A DNA stretch of 64,000 nucleotides from Pseudoalteromonas sp. FUC4. GTDB taxonomy: Bacteria > Pseudomonadota > Gammaproteobacteria > Enterobacterales > Alteromonadaceae. The notes under the pieces were generated by a model. It did not search any database. It worked only from the letters and a program-made list of their open reading frames with translations, and was not told where the DNA came from. Position 1 is the stretch's first letter. Each line of letters begins with the position of its first letter. The translations under genes and the position numbers were made by a program. The stretch covers positions 1,223,837-1,287,836 of the forward strand of contig NZ_SEUI01000001.1 in NCBI RefSeq assembly GCF_008370255.1, in the 5' to 3' direction. Shown here piece by piece: positions 34,015 to 43,061 of this stretch.

Positions 34015-36063
34015 TTAAAATTGTAACCTTTCATACAAACCAGATGCTCTTGATACGCTTTTATTCATTGCTAGTTGCAGTACTTTTTTGTCTGCCACCA
34101 GCTCAAAGGTGTTTTTAGCGCGGGTTATTCCCGTATACACTAATTGCCTGTTTATACCCATACGCGCTTGTTTGAGCGGTGGCAATACCATAGCGGTGTA
34201 GCTAAATTCTGAACCTTGTGATTTATGAATGGTCATTACATATACTTTATCGTGTGCAGGGAGTCGTGCTGGCGAAAATGCTCGTTGATTACCTTGCTCA
34301 TCAATAAATATGGCTTTGAGCTGATTACTTCCATCAGGCATTAAAATACCAATATCGCCGTTAAATAACTTAAGCTGGTAATCGTTTTGGCTCACCATAA
34401 TAGGCATACCCGTATAGTGGTGAGTATTAGGACTTACGGTAATTAAACCTTGCTGTTGCAATACGCGCTCTATTCGCTGATTTAAGCTATGCACGCCGTA
34501 ATCGCCCTCTCGTACCGCAGCTAAAAGCTGATAACTCGCAAAAGCAGTATGCACCTGTGCAACATCTGCCCCTTGGGCAATTAAATTAAGATATTTTGCA
34601 TAATGACTTGCTGCACTTTTAACGAGCTTTTCAATCGGTTTTGCTACAAAGTCGTAATCTAAAATTACATCGTTAAAACGCCCTTCAGTACTTTGTTGCT
34701 CTACATAATTTAAAATACCGGTGTTATTGGTGTTTACCGCAAGTGCGAGTTGACCAATGCCGCTTTGTGCATCAAATCGATAACTGTGTTGTAAAAAGGC
34801 AATGCAATCTGCGAGTTTAAATTCACTCACGCTTTGCGCTACGAGCTTAGGCTCATTATTGAAGCATAAACTATTTAGCTCATTACAACGTGCTTGCGAA
34901 TAGCTTGGCGTTTGCCCAAGTATTAAACCTTGGCATAAATCGCTCATTACGCTGCCGGTATCTACCGATGCAAGCTGATCTTTATCACCTAGGAGTATTA
35001 ATCTCGCGTGCGCAGGGAGTGCTTCTATTAATTTAGCCATCAGCGATAAATCGACCATACTGGCTTCGTCTATAATCAGCACATCTAAATGCAGTGAATT
35101 ACCTTTGTTATGCCTAAATTTGTTTGTAAACGGTTTTACACCTAACAAACGGTGAATAGTTTGAGCGCTTTGCGGTATCAGTATTTTTATATCATCAGGG
35201 ATCGTTGTGAGCTTATTTTTAGCACCCAATATTGACTCACTCAACCTAGCAGCGGCTTTACCAGTCGGTGCCACCAGCTTAATGCTAAGCGGCGCGGTTT
35301 TATAAAGAGACTGCAAAATAGCCAGTAACTTAGTCACTGTGGTGGTTTTACCTGTCCCAGGACCACCCGTGATCACACTAAAGCCTTTGGTGGCGGCAAT
35401 CGCACATGCCACTTTTTGCCAATCAGTTTCAATTGCAGAATCTGCAGGAAAATAGGTATTTAAAAGTTCAGCCAATACTTCATTATTAATATTGAGCTTT
35501 CGCTCGCTCATACTTAATAATCTATCCGCGAGTGTTTGCTCATAATCGGCAAGGCGCGCAAAATAAAGTCGCTCGTTAAATAGTTGCAGTGGTTTATTTT
35601 CGCCTACGCTTTCATGGCTTTGTAAATAACTAAGCGCTGTGTGTACATTAAAGTCATCACTAAACGGGCTTAGCGTACTGGGTACATTGCCATCGAGTTT
35701 ATTAAAGTCGCTTTTGCGCAAGTTAAAAGGATTACTCCAATCAACCTCATTTAAGGTTAGGCAGCTATGCTGACTTTGCTGCGATAAGCACAGTAATAAA
35801 ATAATATAAAACAGCTCATTATGAGTTTGCTCAATGTCATTAGCACACAGTAATTCTGCGAGTTTAACATCAACCACTCGTAATCGATTTTGCGCTAATA
35901 AATACTCAAGTAGCGGGACTTCGATAATCGTATTATTTAACACAATGTCCTCTAATGGGGTATCTTGTGCTACATTTTTTGAAATAAGAGGCTCTGCGGC
36001 TTCATTATTAAGTGACTCATCTATATCGTCAAACAAGCCAGGTTGCTCATTTAAATCGCTCAT
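34015..36063 (-). CDS. recD: exodeoxyribonuclease V alpha subunit
   Basis: 5'-3' helicase subunit of the RecBCD double-strand break repair complex. The 682 residues show Walker A GGPGTGKTTT at 233-242, DEASMVDLSLMAKL, GDKDQLASV, and the late motifs VMTIHKSQGSEF and VYTGITRAKNTFELV. Its start overlaps the recB stop by 4 nt, so the three subunits are coupled. Length is slightly above E. coli RecD (608) because of a longer N-terminal region. Confidence 0.96.
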   Translation of the reverse strand: MSDLNEQPGLFDDIDESLNNEAAEPLISKNVAQDTPLEDIVLNNTIIEVPLLEYLLAQNRLRVVDVKLAELLCANDIEQTHNELFYIILLLCLSQQSQHSCLTLNEVDWSNPFNLRKSDFNKLDGNVPSTLSPFSDDFNVHTALSYLQSHESVGENKPLQLFNERLYFARLADYEQTLADRLLSMSERKLNINNEVLAELLNTYFPADSAIETDWQKVACAIAATKGFSVITGGPGTGKTTTVTKLLAILQSLYKTAPLSIKLVAPTGKAAARLSESILGAKNKLTTIPDDIKILIPQSAQTIHRLLGVKPFTNKFRHNKGNSLHLDVLIIDEASMVDLSLMAKLIEALPAHARLILLGDKDQLASVDTGSVMSDLCQGLILGQTPSYSQARCNELNSLCFNNEPKLVAQSVSEFKLADCIAFLQHSYRFDAQSGIGQLALAVNTNNTGILNYVEQQSTEGRFNDVILDYDFVAKPIEKLVKSAASHYAKYLNLIAQGADVAQVHTAFASYQLLAAVREGDYGVHSLNQRIERVLQQQGLITVSPNTHHYTGMPIMVSQNDYQLKLFNGDIGILMPDGSNQLKAIFIDEQGNQRAFSPARLPAHDKVYVMTIHKSQGSEFSYTAMVLPPLKQARMGINRQLVYTGITRAKNTFELVADKKVLQLAMNKSVSRASGLYERLQF

Positions 36064-39000
36064 AGCATGGCTCCTTGGCTAAATAAGCCATCTAAAATAA
36101 TCACTTGTTCTACAGTTAGCTTTTTAAAGTACACGCCTTGCCCTGCCGGCATTCCTCGTAAAAAAGTATAATACACACCGCCTAAATGGGTTTCTATTGA
36201 GTAATCAGCTATACGTTGTTTTAATAAACGATGCAGTGCTACCGTGTAAATTAAATACTGTAAATGATACTGATGACTGCTCATTGCTTGCTCAAGCATA
36301 TCGCCTTCATAATCAGCTGGCGTACTGCCTAAATAATTAGACTTATAATCTAAAATATAATATTTGCCTTGGTAGCAAAATATTAAATCGACAAAGCCTT
36401 TTAACAAGCCTTTTACTTGTGAAAATTCAAGCTTACTTTGTGTAAAGCCAAAATGTTTAACCAGTATTTCGTTTAGCTTAGGTGCGCTTAAACTCTCAAG
36501 TGGTAAATTAAACTCCATTTCGACTAGGCAATCATTGGGTGTAAGCACACCCAATGAAAGAAGCCCCTCATTTAGAGGACACGCAAGAACATCAAGCACC
36601 CATTTTTCAGCCACTTCTCGCCATTGCTCACCTATGTGGTACTTTTCAAGGCTGCGCTTAACTACCTCAGATAAGTTTTGCTCGGTATTAGTTGGGTGAA
36701 CTATTGGGCTAGTAAAATCTATTTGTTCAAATATTTCGTGTAAACAGCTACCAGGCTTTGCCCCTTTAGGAAAACTATAAGGTGATGGCAGTTCGTCCTC
36801 TTGCACTGCAAACTCGTCTTTTTCGTGATCTTCATCACTTCGCCCTGGGGCTAATTGGTCGCTGTGCTTTTTAAAGCTCAATGCACTGAAGCTGGTTGCT
36901 CGCCAGTTACGCTCAATATTTGCTGTTACTTTATTAACACTTAACGTTTGCTGCGCACTTTCACTGTTATTAAAACAAAGTGTTCCCTGCTCTAATAATG
37001 TGAGTGAGGTAAATTGCTGATAGCTCATCGCGCTATTAGCGTCGCAAAACTCACTTAAATGCGTGCGCCATGTTTGGCTACTGGCAAGTTCAAGCCCTGC
37101 AAATAAAACATGCCCAAGTGCACTACTTTGCATTGCTAAGCGGCTACTTTGCCCTTGCCCAATGTTATAAACACCAAGCGCACAAAAATGCACAGCGCGA
37201 GTAAGTGCTACATACAGCAGGCGTAAATCTTCAGCTAAGCGCTCTTGCTCTGCTTTTTGAAGGGCATCTTCGTCTTTACTTAAATCGTAAACTAGCTTGC
37301 CATTATTATGATAAAGCGCTTCTTTTGTTTCGCGATAGCCACTGGCAAACGGCATAAAAACCAGCGGGTATTCAAGCCCTTTTGAGGCATGCATAGTGAC
37401 AATTTTAACTAAGTTGGCGTCACTTTCTAGGCGCACCTGTACTGTTTCACCGTCTTGTTGGCTTACCTTTTGTGCAAACCAGCGCAGTAAACGCAGCGTA
37501 CCTTCAAGCTCTATTTGTTTTTGCTGAAGTATTTCGCCCAAGTGCCTAAAGTCCGTCAGCCAACGCTCAACGTTATATCCCAGTCCCTGCCATTTAGCGC
37601 TAAGCTGGTTATGGCTCATTAAGCGCTCAAGCATGGCCATAGCACCTTGCTTGTTCCAAACGTGGCTAAGTTGTGCAAAAAAGTTTAAGTAGTCTTGCCA
37701 TTTATTTTCATCATCAGCGAGTGCATGTATGTCGTTATAACTTAAACAAAATAATGGACCAGCTAAAACACCGCGCAGCAGTGACTCGTCATATTGACCA
37801 TGCAGTGCCGTTAAAAAGTTCAGTAGGTGATGGCTAAGCTCTTGGCTAAAAACGCTCTCGCGCGATAAATACACGCTGGCAATTTTGGCATCACCTAGCG
37901 CTTTTTTCATTATTTGCGCTTCAACACGGTCGCGCACTAATATACAAATATCGGCAGCGCTTACAGGGGTACTGGCAATACACGCGTCCCCCTGTTTTGC
38001 TTTTTCAAGCAAGGTTACTATTTTATTAGCAAAGTGAGTGGCTAAATGTGCTTGCCCTACACCTTTGTTGGTTGGTTTGTTTTTTTCATCGGCGGCTTCA
38101 TCTACAAATACATTAAATTCGAATGCGGTCGCGGGTTTGCCATCAATTAAAAAAGAGTCATCCGCTTTTTTGCCTTTAGCAGCCACTGCGTTAAACGGTA
38201 TGGCGTCGTTATAAATAAAGCTGTTAGCGTGTTTGCCAAATAAACTATTAACGCTATTTACTATGTCGGTGCTTGAGCGAAAGTTAGTACCCAGCGTAAA
38301 TTGCTGATCAGCCTGTACAGCTTCTTTTGCGCCAATATATGTAAAAATATCCGCGCCCCTAAAGCCATAAATAGCCTGCTTGGGGTCGCCTATCATGGCA
38401 AGCGTGGTATTTTGTTGCCCATAAATTTTACTAAAAATACCGTACTGAATCGGATCGGTATCTTGGAATTCATCAATCATGGCAACCGGAAATAACTGCG
38501 CAATTTTTTGCGCTAGTACGTCGCCTTGCTCGTTATTAAGCGCATTGTGTAAATTGGTCAATAAGTCATCTGGGGTGATCACGCTTTGCTCTTGCTTGCG
38601 TTTAACTATGGCGGCTTTTACCCAGCGTGCTGCATGTTGTACAACCGCTATTTTGAGCCCTTGGTTTATGGTGTTGTTAAGGGCGGCAAGCTCGTCAAAC
38701 TGACTCAGTAAAGGATGCACAAATAATGGCTGATTTTTTTTATAGTTGCCTGCATCGCTTAAGTTTTCTGTACTCCACACTTCAAACGAATACTTGTTAG
38801 TGCCAAACTCAAAAAACAAATCGCCGCCTAAACAAAATGCCTCAAGCGCAGCAAGGCTGCCTTTACGCCCTGGCGTTTTAGACCCACTTAAACCCGAGCT
38901 TTTAATAGCACCTATAAACTCTTGCTCTAATACTGCTTTTTTAAATGCAGGCACACGGGTTATATACTCGTCACGGGCTTTCCATACATCATCTAAATTT

Positions 39001-39623
39001 ATTTGTGGTGTAATGTGCGCATTAGCTTTGTTTAAAATGCTCGCCACTTGAGCAAATAAAGACTCTGGTGCGGCAAATACATCTAAAATAGCATCGGTGC
39101 GTTCTTTATTAAGTGGGTATACAAACGCACGCCAAAAATCTTTAATAGTTTCGAGGAGTATGTCGCGCTCATCTAAAATAAATTCGAGATTAAACGCCAC
39201 ACCCGACTCAAACGCATGTTGCTTTAGCATCCGCTGACAAAAGCCATGAATAGTAAAAATAGCGGCTTCGTCCATTGATTTAGCAGCTGCATCGAGTAAA
39301 TCAAAGGCGCGGTGCTTATCATCAATTTTAGCAATTACGCCTTCAATAAGTTCGTCGTTTGGGTTTTGCCCAAGCAATGCGTCGCGCGCAGCAATAATTC
39401 GGCTACGTACGCGATCTTTAATTTCTTGGGTGGCAGCGTCGGTAAAGGTTACTACCAAAATTTGCTCAACACTGAGCGGCGTATTTAACTCACCTTCTAT
39501 TTGCATACCTAGTAAGTAACGTAAATACAGCCCCGTAATTGTATAAGTTTTACCAGTACCCGCACTGGCTTCTATTAAACTTTGACCAATGAGCGGCATA
39601 GTAAGAGGATTAAGTGCTTGCAT
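36060..39623 (-). CDS. recB: exodeoxyribonuclease V beta subunit
   Basis: 3'-5' helicase and nuclease subunit of RecBCD. About 1187 residues from ATG 39623, close to E. coli (1180). Walker A is SAGTGKTYTI near residue 20, then AMIDEFQDTDPIQYGIFSKI, ASKGLEYPLVFMPFASG, LLYVALTRAVHFC, and the C-terminal nuclease site YYILDYKSNYLG. I chose this start because it gives the family N-terminus (MQALNPLTMPLIGQSLIEAS); the frame continues upstream to 39671 into recC without support. It overlaps recC by 14 nt and recD by 4 nt. Confidence 0.96.
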   Translation of the reverse strand: MQALNPLTMPLIGQSLIEASAGTGKTYTITGLYLRYLLGMQIEGELNTPLSVEQILVVTFTDAATQEIKDRVRSRIIAARDALLGQNPNDELIEGVIAKIDDKHRAFDLLDAAAKSMDEAAIFTIHGFCQRMLKQHAFESGVAFNLEFILDERDILLETIKDFWRAFVYPLNKERTDAILDVFAAPESLFAQVASILNKANAHITPQINLDDVWKARDEYITRVPAFKKAVLEQEFIGAIKSSGLSGSKTPGRKGSLAALEAFCLGGDLFFEFGTNKYSFEVWSTENLSDAGNYKKNQPLFVHPLLSQFDELAALNNTINQGLKIAVVQHAARWVKAAIVKRKQEQSVITPDDLLTNLHNALNNEQGDVLAQKIAQLFPVAMIDEFQDTDPIQYGIFSKIYGQQNTTLAMIGDPKQAIYGFRGADIFTYIGAKEAVQADQQFTLGTNFRSSTDIVNSVNSLFGKHANSFIYNDAIPFNAVAAKGKKADDSFLIDGKPATAFEFNVFVDEAADEKNKPTNKGVGQAHLATHFANKIVTLLEKAKQGDACIASTPVSAADICILVRDRVEAQIMKKALGDAKIASVYLSRESVFSQELSHHLLNFLTALHGQYDESLLRGVLAGPLFCLSYNDIHALADDENKWQDYLNFFAQLSHVWNKQGAMAMLERLMSHNQLSAKWQGLGYNVERWLTDFRHLGEILQQKQIELEGTLRLLRWFAQKVSQQDGETVQVRLESDANLVKIVTMHASKGLEYPLVFMPFASGYRETKEALYHNNGKLVYDLSKDEDALQKAEQERLAEDLRLLYVALTRAVHFCALGVYNIGQGQSSRLAMQSSALGHVLFAGLELASSQTWRTHLSEFCDANSAMSYQQFTSLTLLEQGTLCFNNSESAQQTLSVNKVTANIERNWRATSFSALSFKKHSDQLAPGRSDEDHEKDEFAVQEDELPSPYSFPKGAKPGSCLHEIFEQIDFTSPIVHPTNTEQNLSEVVKRSLEKYHIGEQWREVAEKWVLDVLACPLNEGLLSLGVLTPNDCLVEMEFNLPLESLSAPKLNEILVKHFGFTQSKLEFSQVKGLLKGFVDLIFCYQGKYYILDYKSNYLGSTPADYEGDMLEQAMSSHQYHLQYLIYTVALHRLLKQRIADYSIETHLGGVYYTFLRGMPAGQGVYFKKLTVEQVIILDGLFSQGAML

Positions 39624-42600
39624 GGTCACTTTCCTTTGCGTGTTCAAATAAAGGCGTGAGCAATTTATCACTCCATTTTATAAATTCTTCTTGGCAGTCG
39701 TTTAGCGATTGCACCGTTAAGCGAATATACGGATTTTCGCCCTCGCCTCGCCCTATGTATTGCGGGCTAAATTTGCTCATTGCTTTTGTTATATCGCCGC
39801 CGCTTTTAACGTATTCATAACCACTTACCGGAAAGAACGGCACAGGCTCTGCGCGCAGCGCTTTGTATAACTCAAACCAATCAAGTAACAATGCATCGGC
39901 ATCAGCTTTATTAATTGGCGCAAAGGTAATTTGCTTATCGAGCCCAAGTAGCAATGTTTCTACTTGTTGATCCATACTTTGCGCTGCAAGGTGATAAATA
40001 AAGCCTTTAATTAAATCTTTCGCTTTAATACTCGCACTGCGATAAAACACTTGTTTTTGCAAATACACATGATTGAGCCAGCCCTCTATTTTGGTGCCTT
40101 CAATGGTAAGCACAACTTCTATTGGCTCACTTTTTCCGCCTTTAATCTGCTCTTTTACTTGCCCTGCAAGCGCATCAACTCGGTGCTCCATACTCTCAAA
40201 TATGAGGCTGCCTACATTGGCTTGAGGTAACTCACCTCGTTGCAGTATTTGCTCGGTACTCAGTGGTTGCTCGTTTATATTGGCTTTAAGTATTTCATCA
40301 AGGTAAAAATAACGGCGCAGCGCATCTAGGCTAAATGGTTCTTCGTCTTTTGCTACTTCGTTAAATTGTGGCAGGCGTAAGCCTAATGTTTGTTGATAAA
40401 AGCTCTCTTGTGCACTGCACACACTTCTAATAAACACATCAAGATCTAGCTGATCTGGCACAGTCACATCAAGCGCAATAACTGGCTCTGGTTTAATTGA
40501 CTCACTTGGCAGCCAAATTGGATTGTAACTGTGGTTGCTCAGCACCGTATTGGCTTGCTCATCTGCTAAATAGTAATGGCTATTAAAGGGCTGTAAATGC
40601 TGCTGATTAATTAGACATGCGGGCAGCTTTTTTTCGCTTTTATCGCTTTTATCGCTTAATACAAAGCTACGCCCAATATATTCTAACAGCTCACTTACAA
40701 GCGTTGATGGCATGCGCGGTTGGTTATCAAAACACGAGCGACCAATGTAACTCATGTATAAGTTGTCGCGAGCACTTAATAGCGCCTCTAAAAATAAGTA
40801 GCGGTCATCTAATTTACGTGATCGGTCACCTTTTTGCTTTTTAGAATAAGGCACTAAGTCAAAACCAATGGGTTGTACGTTACGTGGGTAGTCGGCATCG
40901 TTTAAGCCCAGCATGCATACCACTTTAAATGGCACTGCGCGCATGGGCATAAGCGTACAAAAGTTTACTTGCCCAACTAAAAACCGCTGCCCTACGCCTT
41001 TTTCTTGAATGCCTTGTTTAACTAAGTAACTAACAATACGCTGCGAAACCGCTTTACTGTAATCGCCGTTATCGTGGTGTTTTTGTAACTCTTCGAGCAC
41101 GTTTTGAAGTACTAATAAGTCCCAGCTGTCGTCGCTTTCACTTTCGTATATGGCGTTTAATAGCTCGCTTAAAATATGCGCTTTATTAGTGAGCGTGTCA
41201 TCCGGCGTTAACAGCTCTTTAAAGCTTTGCAGTACATCAATAAAGTGCACGAGCTTGTTGAGTGTATCAAGCGCCATACCTTCTACTTCATCAGCGCTGT
41301 AAATACCGTTAAACGGGCATTGTTCGTCGCGCATGGCAATGCCAAGCAGTAAACGGTTGAGCCCATGTTGCCAGGTATTTAAATCGATAGCGGGCAAATC
41401 AAAGCTGCTTTTATGCGCTGCGTTTATACCCCATTTCACTCCTACACGTTCAAGCCAGTATTGAATTTGCTCATATTCGTGCGCTTCAAGCCCAAATTTT
41501 TCGGCTATTTGCGTCACTTGTAATAAATCGAGAATATCCGACACACCAAAGCGCGAAAACGGTAAGTTAGCTAAACTCGCAAATGAGCTAAGTACGGGCT
41601 TTTCTTGCTCTATGGCTAAATCGGCCAATGCATAAGGAATAAAGCGGCTACCTTGTGCCCCGCCAAATACGGCTTCAATGTAAGGGCTGTAAGTGCCTAC
41701 ATCGGGCATCATAACGATTATGTCTTTAGGGGTAAGCGTTGGGTTTTGATTAAATAAGTTAAGTAAGTAGTCGTGCAAGCGCTCAACTTCTCTGAGCGGT
41801 GTATGGCAATCGCTGAGCGTAATACTGGTGTCGGTTGCACTGATTGGTAACTTACCTTCGTCGTTTATAAACCACTCTTTGTTATCCGTCAGTGATTCGC
41901 CTTTAAACGCAAGCTGATAAATCTCGCTTTGTACTTGCCCTAGTAAGGTGTCGTCAAACACATCAATAAAACCATCAATCCAACGGGCATCTAGCTGTAC
42001 AAGTTGCTCAAAATAGTCGCGACCTAATTTACCCCACGACGATAACAACGGATTACCAATAAAGTAGTATTCTTCATCTGGATTGGTTTGTTTTTTTTGT
42101 TGCGCTTCCACCAGCGGCATTTTGGCGTATTTAGCGCTTATTTTAGCTGCTGTTTTTTCATCTATAATATCGCCCCAGTAATGCTCACTTGGGTTAAAAA
42201 AGAATAATATAACCTCGGTTTTTTTACTCAGCGCTTCAAACACCTCAAGCTGGGAGCTGGCAATCGCCGATATACCAAATAAACTAATGCGTTGTGGCAG
42301 TAAGCTATTGTCCATGGTCTCAAGGGCTGCAAGTAATTGCCCTTGCATGTTAGCGCGATGAAATTGGCTTTGCCCAAGCTCTTGGCTTAGCTTTACAATG
42401 CGTCGCCATAAATCAGGTTGCCATGGGGCAATGGCTACATCTACATCATCAAGCTCATCTTTGCCGCTATCCCATGTGGCTATCCAGTGCGGTCGGTACA
42501 TTAAATATTGGTCGTACACATCGGCTATTTTTTCGCACAGCGCAAAGGTTTTTTGCCCGTCGATATCGCCCTCTAAATAAGTTTTTAGCGGCAAATAAAG

Positions 42601-42918
42601 CGGTTCATCAATGCAGGTTGGTAAAATTGCAAACAGTTTCCAAGCAAGGTTGGGCTTATTAAATGCCGACTCTTTAGGGACATTTGGCAGTAATTGCTGA
42701 TACAACTGCCAAATAAAGCTCGACGGCAGCGGAAAATCGACCTGCGCTGCAACCCCTAAGTTTTCGCTCAAACCTATTTTTAACCACTGCGACATACCCG
42801 GCGATTGCACTAGCACTACTTCTTTGTCGAACGGGCTTTGCAATGGGTTTACTTTTAACAGCTGGTGGAACTGCGCTTGCAGGGCTTCCATCCGGTTTGA
42901 TTGAATAATATTTAGCAT
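39610..42918 (-). CDS. recC: exodeoxyribonuclease V gamma subunit
   Basis: Chi-recognition subunit of RecBCD, 1102 residues (E. coli 1122). The family opening VVLVQSPGMSQWLKIGLSE, ISLFGISAIASSQLEVFEAL, DIIVMMPDVGTYSPYIEAVF and MPMRAVPFKVVCMLGLND are all present. It is first in the order recC-recB-recD. E. coli has ptrA between recC and recB; here the genes overlap directly with nothing between. The upstream gap to the next gene is about 140 bp. Confidence 0.96.
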   Translation of the reverse strand: MLNIIQSNRMEALQAQFHQLLKVNPLQSPFDKEVVLVQSPGMSQWLKIGLSENLGVAAQVDFPLPSSFIWQLYQQLLPNVPKESAFNKPNLAWKLFAILPTCIDEPLYLPLKTYLEGDIDGQKTFALCEKIADVYDQYLMYRPHWIATWDSGKDELDDVDVAIAPWQPDLWRRIVKLSQELGQSQFHRANMQGQLLAALETMDNSLLPQRISLFGISAIASSQLEVFEALSKKTEVILFFFNPSEHYWGDIIDEKTAAKISAKYAKMPLVEAQQKKQTNPDEEYYFIGNPLLSSWGKLGRDYFEQLVQLDARWIDGFIDVFDDTLLGQVQSEIYQLAFKGESLTDNKEWFINDEGKLPISATDTSITLSDCHTPLREVERLHDYLLNLFNQNPTLTPKDIIVMMPDVGTYSPYIEAVFGGAQGSRFIPYALADLAIEQEKPVLSSFASLANLPFSRFGVSDILDLLQVTQIAEKFGLEAHEYEQIQYWLERVGVKWGINAAHKSSFDLPAIDLNTWQHGLNRLLLGIAMRDEQCPFNGIYSADEVEGMALDTLNKLVHFIDVLQSFKELLTPDDTLTNKAHILSELLNAIYESESDDSWDLLVLQNVLEELQKHHDNGDYSKAVSQRIVSYLVKQGIQEKGVGQRFLVGQVNFCTLMPMRAVPFKVVCMLGLNDADYPRNVQPIGFDLVPYSKKQKGDRSRKLDDRYLFLEALLSARDNLYMSYIGRSCFDNQPRMPSTLVSELLEYIGRSFVLSDKSDKSEKKLPACLINQQHLQPFNSHYYLADEQANTVLSNHSYNPIWLPSESIKPEPVIALDVTVPDQLDLDVFIRSVCSAQESFYQQTLGLRLPQFNEVAKDEEPFSLDALRRYFYLDEILKANINEQPLSTEQILQRGELPQANVGSLIFESMEHRVDALAGQVKEQIKGGKSEPIEVVLTIEGTKIEGWLNHVYLQKQVFYRSASIKAKDLIKGFIYHLAAQSMDQQVETLLLGLDKQITFAPINKADADALLLDWFELYKALRAEPVPFFPVSGYEYVKSGGDITKAMSKFSPQYIGRGEGENPYIRLTVQSLNDCQEEFIKWSDKLLTPLFEHAKESDHAST

Positions 42919-43024
42919 ATAGCACTGACCTTGCTTGAGATAAAACCAGTGTAAGATATTTTCAATATTAGGGGTAGTTATTCACTAAAATTGATTCTAA
43001 TAAATCAATAAGTTAGTCATTAAA

Positions 43025-43053
43025 TAATCAAAAGCCCATCAATGATGGGCTTT
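43025..43053 (-). terminator. terminator after TonB receptor gene at 43-45 kb
   Basis: AAAGCCCATC / GATGGGCTTT with an AAT loop, directly downstream of the receptor stop, followed on the minus strand by a T-rich stretch. Confidence 0.8.
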
Positions 43054-43061
43054 GCTTTAAC

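Noticed and set aside
34015..42918. recCBD as a phage or defence island
   Set aside because: Order, lengths and overlaps are those of the chromosomal RecBCD operon; only the missing ptrA differs from E. coli, which is common outside enterobacteria.
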